Assembly: GCA_018263175.1 (NCBI GenBank)
Contig: JADFDB010000001.1
Location: forward strand, 64,260 to 104,595
Reading direction: 5' to 3'
Source: Spirochaetota bacterium
GTDB taxonomy: Bacteria > Spirochaetota > UBA4802 > UBA5368
Length of the DNA: 40,336 nt
Both the position numbers and the translations under genes were made by a program. Positions 24,561 through 32,142 of the stretch are shown here, in pieces; position 1 is the stretch's first letter; each line of letters starts with the position of its first letter. The notes below the pieces were generated by a model. The model saw nothing but the letters and a program-made list of their open reading frames with translations, did not search any database and was not told the origin of the DNA.

Positions 24561-26849
24561 TTATTCTTTGGCCTTGAGACCCTCGTTTTCCATGTACACA
24601 TCGAGTATGGACTTCATGGTCCCGGTCTCACCCTCTCCGCCGTACGATGGTACGTAATGAATTCCCGGAGGTGCTGCCGGAAAAACGGGGTCGCTCATGC
24701 CGTTGTAGACCTCGCGCATATAATGGCCCCAGACCGGGGCCGCGATTCCCGCCCCGGCCTGGTGCTTGCCGAGCGACATAAACGGCCGGTCGTAGCCGAA
24801 CCAGACGACGGCGGCGATGTCCGGGGTAAACCCGCAGAACCAGGCGTCGGTCCAGTTGGAGGTGGTGCCGGTTTTTCCGGCGCACTTCTTGCGGAACTGG
24901 GCCGTGTTGCGTATGGCGTCGGTCGGGGTCCCGCCGTTTACGACCGCCTGCATCATATCGGTCATGATGTACGCGGTCTGTTCGGAGATCACCTGTATGC
25001 TGCTGTCCATCTCCCTGGCGGCGATGACGTTGCCGACCTCCTCCTCGATGTTGGCGAGCTCGTTACCGTCGCGGTCGACTATGTAGCGTATCGCAAAGGG
25101 GAAAACGTCCCGGCCCCGATTGGCGTAGATGGCGTATCCGGTGGCGATTTCGAGGGGAGTGAGCTCGGACGAGCCGAGCGCGAGCGACGGGCTGGGGGTA
25201 AACCGCGACTGGGGCACCTTGAGCATGCGCGAGGCGAAATCGATGATGCGGTCGGCGCCGACGATATCGTAGATGCGCACCGAAATTACATTGATTGATG
25301 CGGCGAGCGCGCGGCGGAGGTTCACCATGCCGGAGAAGCTTCCTTCGTAGTTGCCGGGCGCCCAGGTCTCGCCGGTTTCGTCGATGTCGACGAGCGGGGC
25401 GTCGGGAAGCACGGTATTGGGGCTGATGATCTTGTTTTCCATCCCGGCGCCGTAGACAAACGGCTTGAAGGCCGAACCGGGCTGGCGCCGCGCCTGTACC
25501 GCGCGGTTGAACTGGTTGTTGACGCTGAACCCGGAACCCCCGATCATGCTGGTGATGTAGCCGGTCTTCGGCTCTATCGCCAGGAACGCGCCCTCGACCT
25601 TGAGGGTCGAGGAGATCGCGGAGGTGGCGGTCCTGAACGCATCGATGCTCTGTGAAGAAGAACGGACGTCCATCAGCAATGAGATGATATCGATGGAATC
25701 CACGACTTCTTCCACCATTTTCTTTTTAACGGTAGTCTCGAAGTCGTTTCGTACATAGACGCCGGGCAGGCTGAACACCATGCGCAGTGTCTCGTAGGCG
25801 CCGAAGAGACCCCGGTCTACGGCGCTGTTGGAATACTTGTTGGCGAGCTCGGAAACGGCGTTCTGCCTGACGAGTGCGGGGGGAAAGTACTTTTCCGCGA
25901 TCTCCTGCCGCTTCAGGTTGAGCGTTGTATATACCGACATTCCCTCGGTGTACACGGCCTCTTTGCCGAAGCGGGACGTGAGTATCTGGCGGACGTAATC
26001 GGTGAAATAGGGCGCGCGGTCCTCGCTCCTGGAAAAGGCGTTCTTGGTGGTGAATTCGGTCTTTATGGAATCGACGAAGCCGGGCCAGAATTCCTCGTAT
26101 ATTCTGTCGGCGCGTTCGGCGTTCAGGTAGCCCGCGTCGACCATGCGGTTCAGGGTATCGCGATTCTTGGTATAGGCCTCGTGGGTGTTCATGAGCGGAG
26201 AATGACGTCCCGGCGCGGAGGGAAGGGCGGCAAGCACCGAGCTCTCGGCGACGTCGAGCTGACGAACGTTCTTGTTGAAAAAGAGCCGGGCCGCGGACGA
26301 GACGCCGTAACAGCCGTGCCCGAGGTAAATCTGGTTGAAGTACATTTCGAGGATCTCCTCCTTGGAGAACCTCTTTTCAATCTGCAGGGCGAGTACCGCC
26401 TCCATGGCCTTTCGAGCGAGCGTGCGTTCGCCGCTGGTGAAAAGCCTTTTGGCGAGCTGCTGTGTGATGGTCGATCCGCCCTGGACGACCCTGCCGGCGA
26501 TCAGGTTTTTCGCCATGGCCCGGACGATGGCGAGCGGATTGATGCCGAAATGGCCGTAGAATTCGCGGTCCTCGGCGGCGACGAACGCGTTGATGAGGTT
26601 GCGCGGAAGCTCTTCATAGGCGATAAGCTCCCTTTTTTCGCGAAAGAGCTCGGCGACGAGCTCCCCGTTGACGTCGTACAGCTTGGTGGGGAGGCTTACC
26701 TGGAATTGCCGGAGGTTCTGTATTCCCGAGAAGTTTTTGATCTGCGCCGTGATGTAGCCGAAAACGACGCCCCCCACGAGCGATATGACCGCGAGCGATA
26801 TGAGGAAGCTCTTCTCTATCGTATGTATGGTTTTTTTGATGTCTTCCAT
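24561..26849 (-). CDS. Penicillin-binding protein 1A (bifunctional glycosyltransferase/transpeptidase)
   Basis: A 762-residue class A PBP that polymerises and cross-links peptidoglycan. It has a short cytoplasmic N-terminus and one membrane anchor (FLISLAVISLVGGVVFGYI). The GT51 domain shows EDREFYGHFGINP with the catalytic Glu, GGSTITQQLAKRLF and KRFSKEEILEMYFNQIYLG. The transpeptidase shows SAFK (SxxK) near residue 459, SIN and KTGTT near residue 660. A linker of about 100 residues with helical character separates the domains. Length and motif order are typical of PBP1A. AGAGGGG lies upstream of ATG 26849. A run of eight T residues occurs after the stop on the minus strand, without a clear hairpin. 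Confidence 0.95.
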   Translation of the reverse strand: MEDIKKTIHTIEKSFLISLAVISLVGGVVFGYITAQIKNFSGIQNLRQFQVSLPTKLYDVNGELVAELFREKRELIAYEELPRNLINAFVAAEDREFYGHFGINPLAIVRAMAKNLIAGRVVQGGSTITQQLAKRLFTSGERTLARKAMEAVLALQIEKRFSKEEILEMYFNQIYLGHGCYGVSSAARLFFNKNVRQLDVAESSVLAALPSAPGRHSPLMNTHEAYTKNRDTLNRMVDAGYLNAERADRIYEEFWPGFVDSIKTEFTTKNAFSRSEDRAPYFTDYVRQILTSRFGKEAVYTEGMSVYTTLNLKRQEIAEKYFPPALVRQNAVSELANKYSNSAVDRGLFGAYETLRMVFSLPGVYVRNDFETTVKKKMVEEVVDSIDIISLLMDVRSSSQSIDAFRTATSAISSTLKVEGAFLAIEPKTGYITSMIGGSGFSVNNQFNRAVQARRQPGSAFKPFVYGAGMENKIISPNTVLPDAPLVDIDETGETWAPGNYEGSFSGMVNLRRALAASINVISVRIYDIVGADRIIDFASRMLKVPQSRFTPSPSLALGSSELTPLEIATGYAIYANRGRDVFPFAIRYIVDRDGNELANIEEEVGNVIAAREMDSSIQVISEQTAYIMTDMMQAVVNGGTPTDAIRNTAQFRKKCAGKTGTTSNWTDAWFCGFTPDIAAVVWFGYDRPFMSLGKHQAGAGIAAPVWGHYMREVYNGMSDPVFPAAPPGIHYVPSYGGEGETGTMKSILDVYMENEGLKAKE

Positions 26850-26954
26850 GGATGGAAGCCCCTCTTAAAGTCCCCGGTAGTGTTCAGCGCGCATCGGCGG
26901 CACAGACTTCTACCGATGCCCGAATTAATCAAGAAATTATTTCATCTGCGGGGA

Positions 26955-27155
26955 TCAGGACCTGGAGGATTTTGACAGGTATCCGACGAGCCACAGCAAT
27001 CCGAATACCACCAGAAGTATGATCGCGGCCTGGAGGAGGAAAGCGAGAATACCGGCCAGCGCTTTCAGCACAAAGGGAATGATATAGCGCAGCCCCAGGT
27101 ACAGGGCACACAGGGCGGCCCCGAGATACAGTATTAAACGGGCGCTTTCCCGCAC
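26955..27155 (-). CDS. Small membrane protein, unknown
   Basis: 66 residues starting at GTG 27155, chosen because a strong GGGGAGGT (27168-27161) lies five bases upstream; the longer frame has no such site. Nearly the whole protein is hydrophobic, with two predicted helices (LILYLGAALCALYLGLRYIIPFV-like and LLQAAIILLVVFGLLWLVGYL-like segments) and a basic/Ser tail. I do not recognise the family. It lies between htrA and the PBP gene on the same strand and could belong to envelope upkeep. Confidence 0.65.
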   Translation of the reverse strand: MRESARLILYLGAALCALYLGLRYIIPFVLKALAGILAFLLQAAIILLVVFGLLWLVGYLSKSSRS

Positions 27156-27353
27156 GGCGCACCTCCCCGCGGCTATTGAGACGGTGCCGCTCGACCGGGA
27201 CAGGCTATCCTCAGTCTTCCGAAGCGTCAACGCATTTGACGCGCCGGATGAAGGATTTGTGCTGACGTGGTGCCTTCCCCGTGCGGGTAAAAACGTTTCG
27301 ACAGACCGGTTTCGCTCGGCGGGGGCGGCCCGGAGCCGCGGAACCCTCCGTCC

Positions 27354-28493
27354 CTATGGACGCTCCGAAACCGTAATAAACAGGTTAAGCTCCTTGCCTT
27401 CCCTCCACACCGTGGCCTTCAGCGTTTGGCCGATGGGCGTTTTACCCACAATATCCACGAGTATGTTATAATCCTTGATCGCTGCGTCATTGATCTTTGT
27501 GACGACATCGCCCGCCCTGACGCCGGCACGGGCGGCGGGACCGTTCTCCTCGAGACCGCCGATCAGCGCGCCTTCAGCGGCCTTGAGGCCGAGCTGTTTC
27601 GCGTAGTCCTCGGTGAAAGGAACGATCTGCACACCGATGTATCCGCGTTTTATTTTCTTGTGTACCTTGAGCTGCTCGAGTACGGACTTTGCGATGTTGA
27701 CGGGAATCGCGAAACCGATACCGAGATTGCCACCGCTGTTGGAATAGATCATTCTGTTGATGCCGATGACCTCGCCGTTGATATTGATGAGCGGTCCGCC
27801 GGAATTACCGGGATTGATGGACGCGTCGGTCTGGATGTGGGACTGGGAGCCTCCCATCATGTCCACGTCTTTGCGGCCTGTCGCGCTGATCACTCCAACG
27901 GTGAAGGTTTTGTCGAGTCCGAAGGGATTTCCGATCGCGATCGCCCAGTCGCCCACCCTGACCTCGTCTGAATTGCCGAGGAATACGGGTTTGAGCTTTT
28001 CCCTGGGGGATATTTTCAGCAGGGCGATATCAGTCTTCTCGTCCGAGCCGATGATCTTCGCCGGATATTCTTTTTCGTTGATTTTGATCGTGATTTTATC
28101 CACGCCCGAGACCACGTGGTGGTTGGTGCAGATGTAGCCGTCCTCGGACAGAATGAATCCGGTCCCGAGGCCCGTGCGCCGCTGCGTGCGCGGGCCCTGC
28201 TGCGGTGTGCCGAAAAACTCCCTGAAAAACGGATCGTTGAAGAACGGATGCTGCGGTATCTTCACCGTCTGTTCGGTCGCGATGAACACCACTCTTTCCT
28301 TATAGAGGTCATAGACGTCCCGGAAGGCCTTCTGTATCTCCATCGCCCTGGCGGCCTCGGCGCTGGACTTTACCGGAGACTGGGAAGACTCACCGAAGAC
28401 GGGCGCGTCTTTCTGTGCACATGAGAACGGATAGACAAACAGTGAGGCGAGCAGAAGGAGGAATACGGGCAGTACGGTTCTTCTGGCGGTCAT
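27354..28493 (-). CDS. HtrA/DegP-like serine protease with one PDZ domain
   Basis: 379 residues. The signal peptide MTARRTVLPVFLLLLASLFVY ends PFSC, with Cys25 a possible lipid anchor, though the lipobox is imperfect. The trypsin-like domain carries the triad in TNHHVV (His ~125), KTDIALLK (Asp ~154) and NPGNSGGP (Ser ~231). One PDZ domain follows from about residue 285 (RGYIGVQIVPF, AARAGVRAGDVVTKIND). The single PDZ resembles DegS and many spirochaetal HtrA proteins rather than two-PDZ DegP. It degrades or senses misfolded periplasmic proteins. AAGGAG sits six bases before ATG 28493. A long inverted repeat lies upstream. Confidence 0.93.
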   Translation of the reverse strand: MTARRTVLPVFLLLLASLFVYPFSCAQKDAPVFGESSQSPVKSSAEAARAMEIQKAFRDVYDLYKERVVFIATEQTVKIPQHPFFNDPFFREFFGTPQQGPRTQRRTGLGTGFILSEDGYICTNHHVVSGVDKITIKINEKEYPAKIIGSDEKTDIALLKISPREKLKPVFLGNSDEVRVGDWAIAIGNPFGLDKTFTVGVISATGRKDVDMMGGSQSHIQTDASINPGNSGGPLININGEVIGINRMIYSNSGGNLGIGFAIPVNIAKSVLEQLKVHKKIKRGYIGVQIVPFTEDYAKQLGLKAAEGALIGGLEENGPAARAGVRAGDVVTKINDAAIKDYNILVDIVGKTPIGQTLKATVWREGKELNLFITVSERP

Positions 28494-28540
28494 CGGGGGC
28501 TCCTTATCATATCGTAGTGATGCATAGGATTTCTACCGGT

Positions 28541-28613
28541 CGTTCCTGTTACAGGCATCGGGAAAAAGTTTTTGCCGGCAACAAAACTCTCCGTGCTTAA
28601 AATAACAGGAACG
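28541..28613. repeat. Long inverted repeat between divergent htrA and hydrolase genes
   Basis: CGTTCCTGTTA (28541-28551) and TAACAGGAACG (28603-28613) are perfect 11-base arms 51 bases apart, with an outer CCGG/CCGG match (28536-28539 and 28616-28619). The left arm also contains the small palindrome CCTGTTACAGG (28545-28555). The element is in the ~300-base gap that must hold the promoters of both genes. Paired operator sites or a large hairpin are both possible. Confidence 0.6.
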
Positions 28614-28661
28614 GGCCGGGTATTCAAGCATTATTGCGCACAGGGCCATCGCCACTCCTTC

Positions 28662-28690
28662 TTGACACAATGCCGTCGATACTGTAGGTT
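28662..28690 (+). promoter_or_regulatory. Candidate promoter of the alpha/beta hydrolase
   Basis: A perfect TTGACA (28662-28667), a 17-base spacer and TAGGTT (28685-28690). The -10 is poor; the leader would be about 95 bases. Confidence 0.4.
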
Positions 28691-28793
28691 TGGCCGAATA
28701 TCCGTCAAGAGACTTGCTGCGGATCCCAAAGAAACCGGCCGTATTTCCCGGTCATGCAACGACTCTAATAATCCTCAACGGAACAGGTTTAGC

Positions 28794-29645
28794 ATGGACC
28801 CTTCACTGCTGACAAAAAAATTCGGAGATACCGCCATCGAATACCTCTATTATGACGGTGACGGCCCGATCGTCATGATGCTGCATGCCACGGGATTCCT
28901 CCCCTGGCTCTGGCACCCCATAGCGAGAACGCTCGCGGGGAAATACCGGATCATCGCGCCCTATTTCTGCGACCACCGGCACGTCGAGCCCGAAGACGGG
29001 GGCTTGAGCTGGATGATTCTGGCCGAAGACCTCTGCCGCTTCTGCGAGGTGATGGATATCGACCGGCCCTATCTCGTGGGCCATTCCATGGGGGCGACGG
29101 TCATGACGATCGCCAACGCGGCGTACGGCTCGCCGGCGGAAGGCATGGTAATCATCGAACCCATCTTTCTGCCCGAGGATTTTTATCGTATGAAGATCGG
29201 TGTGGACCAGCACCCGCTGGCCTCAAAATCGATCAAGCGCCGCAATCACTGGGAAAGCCGCCAATCGGCGAAGGAATACCTGCGCTCCAGGGCCCTCTTC
29301 AAAAACTGGGACGAGGAGATGCTCGATCTGTACCTGAGCCACGGGATGGTGGACCGCCCGGACGAAGGGCTTACACTCGCCTGTTCGCCGAGACGGGAGG
29401 CGTCGCTATTCATGGGGGGGATGCAGTACGACCCATGGCCGCTGTTGCCGAAGCTGTCCTGCCCGGTGCTCGTTGTGGAAGGAGAAGAAAGCGAAAACCG
29501 GCAGTTCATCGACTTGAAAAAAGCCGCGTCGCTCATGCCCCGCGGGGAATACACGAGCGTAGCCGGCGCGGGACACCTTATCCCCATGGAGCGGCCCGCG
29601 CAAACGGCCGATATGATTAAAGAATTTTTTTCGCGCCCCGCCTGA
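28794..29645 (+). CDS. Alpha/beta hydrolase
   Basis: 283 residues from ATG 28794; the longer frame has no support. The core has LHATGFLPWLW (oxyanion-hole region), the nucleophile elbow VGHSMGATV with catalytic Ser, an acid candidate in VVEGEESENRQ and the catalytic His in GAGHLIPMERP. It lacks a signal peptide, so it is probably cytoplasmic. Relatives include esterases, epoxide hydrolases and C-C bond hydrolases; the substrate cannot be told from sequence. The ribosome site is weak (ACAGG). It is divergent from htrA. Confidence 0.87.
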   Translation: MDPSLLTKKFGDTAIEYLYYDGDGPIVMMLHATGFLPWLWHPIARTLAGKYRIIAPYFCDHRHVEPEDGGLSWMILAEDLCRFCEVMDIDRPYLVGHSMGATVMTIANAAYGSPAEGMVIIEPIFLPEDFYRMKIGVDQHPLASKSIKRRNHWESRQSAKEYLRSRALFKNWDEEMLDLYLSHGMVDRPDEGLTLACSPRREASLFMGGMQYDPWPLLPKLSCPVLVVEGEESENRQFIDLKKAASLMPRGEYTSVAGAGHLIPMERPAQTADMIKEFFSRPA

Positions 29646-29724
29646 AATGCCGCGTTAAAGAACGGGGAGCCCGGAGTGGGCCATGCCGGCAGCGGCGCAG
29701 TGACCGCTTAGATCGGCCGGACGT

Positions 29725-29943
29725 TCACCGCTTGTCGATGAATGGATCTTTTTTATCCTTCCGGGATTTTTCCGTTTCCCTGTCGATCGTTTTTCTGAAA
29801 ATAAAACGATAGTTGGTCGAACGATCGTTTTCGATTTGTTCGAGCGGCACCTCGTTCCGCTCCTTTTTTTTGCATCCGGACACGGCCCCGAACAGGGCGA
29901 GAGCGATGAGTATCGCGCAGCAAGTCCACATCGGGTTCTTCAT
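29725..29943 (-). CDS. Small lipoprotein
   Basis: 72 residues. The signal peptide ends in VSGC with Cys24, a good lipobox, followed by KKKER. The remainder is highly charged (RKTIDRETEKSRKDKKDPFIDKR) and without fold clues. I do not recognise the family. ATG 29943 has no close ribosome site; CGGAG lies twelve bases upstream. It converges on the hydrolase gene and is divergent from the flagellin-like gene. Confidence 0.65.
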   Translation of the reverse strand: MKNPMWTCCAILIALALFGAVSGCKKKERNEVPLEQIENDRSTNYRFIFRKTIDRETEKSRKDKKDPFIDKR

Positions 29944-30026
29944 GAGTGGTTTATACTCCGGGCATTCCTGCGGCGCAATCCATTTATTTATAAAATAAAA
30001 TTAGCCCGTGTGGTAAAGCAATTACA

Positions 30027-30055
30027 TTGACATGGGAATGCCGGGCGGATATACT
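30027..30055 (+). promoter_or_regulatory. Strong sigma-70 promoter of the flagellin-like gene
   Basis: A perfect TTGACA (30027-30032), a 17-base spacer and TATACT (30050-30055), with transcription expected near 30062, 23 bases ahead of the ATG. It does not resemble a sigma-28 flagellar promoter. Confidence 0.75.
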
Positions 30056-30084
30056 CTATTCTGCGGGGATCGGGAAGGACTGCG

Positions 30085-30828
30085 ATGAAGATAAACACCG
30101 ATATGGTAAAACTTGTACGTGAAAGCCGCATAATGGGGAACTCCGGTGTGAAACGGAATCATGCAGCGGAGGCTGCCGCGGCCGTACTCGACAAACCGGC
30201 GGATACCGCACTCAGGAGGGTGGGCGACCGGCAGGCCGGGGAGCGCCGAATGACCGAGGCGCTCAGTATCGCCCAGATGGCGCAGCATGTGCTGCAGCGC
30301 GCGGTGGAGATATCATCGCGATTGCGCAACATGGCGATCGATGCGATGGTGTCGCGCCGGATCGATTACGAGGGAATCACCGGGCTCAGCGCGGAGCTGG
30401 CGGCCGCGCTGGCGGAGTATACCGGGAGGTTCGGCATGGAGGCGCTCCCTACCGCGGCGCTGAGCCCGAAACCAGTGCGCGGCAGCGGTGCGATGAAAGC
30501 GCCGGGTGGGGAGATACGCTCCGCATTCGCGGAGATGTCCGCTGTTACCGAGGACATCAGGGAAGGGAGGGCGGTCGATACCTCCCGTCTCGACGGCCTT
30601 CAGGCAAGGCTTAAGGACAGCTTCGCCGATACCGAGAAAACGGTTGCCCGGCTCACGAGAATGGGTCTGGAGATGGTGCGGGAATACGGCTCCGGCGTCG
30701 GTGTGGACAGGGAATACGCCGGCATGCGCACGGTCGTCCGGGAGTCCATCAGCAGCGATTCGAAAGCGGCCCTTATCGCGCAGGGAAACATCAACCGCGA
30801 AACGGTTGCCGCGCTGTTTCATGCATAG
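30085..30828 (+). CDS. Divergent flagellin-like protein
   Basis: 247 residues. The N-terminal ~95 follow flagellin D0/D1 spacing: MKINTDM at the start, NAME-like helical heptads, then ALSIAQMAQHVLQRAVEISSR and LRNMAIDAM, matching the flagellin region with a NAQ...LQ...R.LA pattern. The C-terminal end (ISSDSKAALIAQGNINRETV followed by AALFHA) matches the flagellin terminal helix (LAQANQxPQxVLxLL). The usual N-terminal SSGxRIxxAxDDAAG motif is replaced by VLDKPADTALRRVGDRQ, and the centre is only a short linker, so there is no outer filament domain. GGGAAGGA precedes the ATG. It may be a minor filament, hook-filament or separate secreted protein. The homology call is from pattern. Confidence 0.62.
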   Translation: MKINTDMVKLVRESRIMGNSGVKRNHAAEAAAAVLDKPADTALRRVGDRQAGERRMTEALSIAQMAQHVLQRAVEISSRLRNMAIDAMVSRRIDYEGITGLSAELAAALAEYTGRFGMEALPTAALSPKPVRGSGAMKAPGGEIRSAFAEMSAVTEDIREGRAVDTSRLDGLQARLKDSFADTEKTVARLTRMGLEMVREYGSGVGVDREYAGMRTVVRESISSDSKAALIAQGNINRETVAALFHA

Positions 30829-30881
30829 CCGCAGAGTGCCGCGCAACGCATTAACGAGTCAACGGCAAGGAGAATGAGATA

Positions 30882-31286
30882 ATGGAAGTGTTCGACGGTT
30901 TTATAGCGGCCATCGCGACGGAGTTCAAACTGAAGTTTCATAAAGACGGCCCCGGCGCGTATTCCACCAAGCTGAAATTCGACAATAACCGGTCGCAGCA
31001 GATCCTTATAACGCTGACCAAGGACGAGGTCGGCGACCGGATCATCAATTATTATTCGCCGATCGGCAAATTGAGGGGCGACTTCTGCGAGCTGTACAAG
31101 TACGCACTGCAGACGAACGCGACGCTGCCGCTCGGATCGCTCGCCCTGGTGGACGAAACGCTGGTGCTTCGTAATTCGATCCTTCTGCAAGATTGCGATC
31201 CGCGCCGGTTTCTCAAGTCGCTTACGTACATCGCCGCGAGGGCCGACGAGCTCGAGGAAATTCTTCTTAAAGACGACGCCTCGTAG
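30882..31286 (+). CDS. CesT/Tir-like type III secretion chaperone-like protein
   Basis: 134 residues, small and acidic (net charge by eye), with the alpha-beta-beta-beta-alpha layout of type III secretion chaperones: an N-terminal helix (FDGFIAAIATEFKL), a beta sheet (STKLKFDN, QQILITLTKD, RIINYYSPIG), then LYKYALQTNATLPLGSLALV with ETLVLRNSILLQ and a long C-terminal helix (FLKSLTYIAARADELEEIL). CesT members dimerise and bind secretion substrates. It begins 53 bases after the flagellin-like gene, after AAGGAG, so the two are probably one operon and the flagellin-like protein is the obvious candidate client. YbjN-like proteins share a similar fold and are the alternative. Confidence 0.6.
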   Translation: MEVFDGFIAAIATEFKLKFHKDGPGAYSTKLKFDNNRSQQILITLTKDEVGDRIINYYSPIGKLRGDFCELYKYALQTNATLPLGSLALVDETLVLRNSILLQDCDPRRFLKSLTYIAARADELEEILLKDDAS

Positions 31287-31293
31287 CGCGCCT

Positions 31294-31815
31294 TTACAGA
31301 TTATCGAGCCTTCCCCCGATCTTTTCCATCATTTCCCGGATAACCGGAAAATCATCGACGTCGTCGACGTGCAGGAATACGACCACGTTTTCGCGGACCG
31401 AAACAATCGCGCGGTCCGAGTTGTATCCGACAAAATCGGTGATCTTTTTAATTTCGTTTTTTGCCGAGGCCATGTCGTTATAGACGATTATATAGCAGAC
31501 GATGTCGTCGCCGAAGGGAGTGGCCGGGCGCGTGAGGATGGTCATGTGGATGTCGGAAACCCTGCCGGGATCGCCGTCGGGATATATCTCGCGGGTAAGC
31601 CTTTTAATGGCGGCACGGTCGAACTTCCAGGGGTTTTCCCTGAGTACCCGCTGGGCGAACGGCGGGATGTTGCCGTAGACAAAGCCCTGGGGGATGTCGC
31701 CGACGGCGAGGCGTATCTGGTCGATGATGGTGCCCTTGTATTCCGCGCCGGCGAGCGGCATAAGGAAGAAAAACACGAGCATGGTCGAAATTATGGGAAG
31801 AACGCGTTTTTTCAT
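31294..31815 (-). CDS. Exported protein of unknown function
   Basis: 173 residues from ATG 31815, which follows GGAGG perfectly. The signal peptide MKKRVLPIISTMLVFFFLMPLAGA predicts export to the periplasm. The mature part has IRLAVGDIPQGFVYGNIPP and a C-terminal beta-rich segment (DRAIVSVRENVVVFLHVDD) ending in a helix. I do not recognise the family. It converges on the CesT-like gene with seven bases between the stops. Confidence 0.7.
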   Translation of the reverse strand: MKKRVLPIISTMLVFFFLMPLAGAEYKGTIIDQIRLAVGDIPQGFVYGNIPPFAQRVLRENPWKFDRAAIKRLTREIYPDGDPGRVSDIHMTILTRPATPFGDDIVCYIIVYNDMASAKNEIKKITDFVGYNSDRAIVSVRENVVVFLHVDDVDDFPVIREMMEKIGGRLDNL

Positions 31816-32142
31816 GAGTACCTCCGGCAGTTCATATAGGCTGTACCGTCCGGCACCACCTGCATCCTTTTTCGGCATCCGGTCTGCGGGCCTACAGCGA
31901 AATTCCGGTTCGCAGGCATCGGCCGCCCGGCGCCCCTTTTTTTATTGAGACATAATATTTTCCTTGACGGATACCTAAAATGACGGTAGTTTCACGAATC
32001 GCGGTTCGGGTGCCTGATATACAAATGTTACTGCTCCGTCTGGCGTGCTCCTGCTGTGCTTTACGAGAGCGGCCCCGTATTTCAACCGTTACTTGCGGCG
32101 GCAATGAAATCAAAAGAATAGGGACATCTGGAGTATTTCCCA
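31816..32142 (+). promoter_or_regulatory. Gene-free region upstream of nrdD with a promoter candidate
   Basis: This 327-base gap holds TTGACG (31964-31969), a 17-base spacer and TAGTTT (31987-31992), a moderate promoter for nrdD with a leader near 145 bases. I see no NrdR-box pair, gene or clear hairpin. A seven-T run at 31937-31943 has no convincing stem. Confidence 0.4.

Noticed and set aside
31930-31945. A terminator at the seven-T run upstream of nrdD
   Set aside because: No convincing stem precedes it and no plus-strand gene ends nearby.
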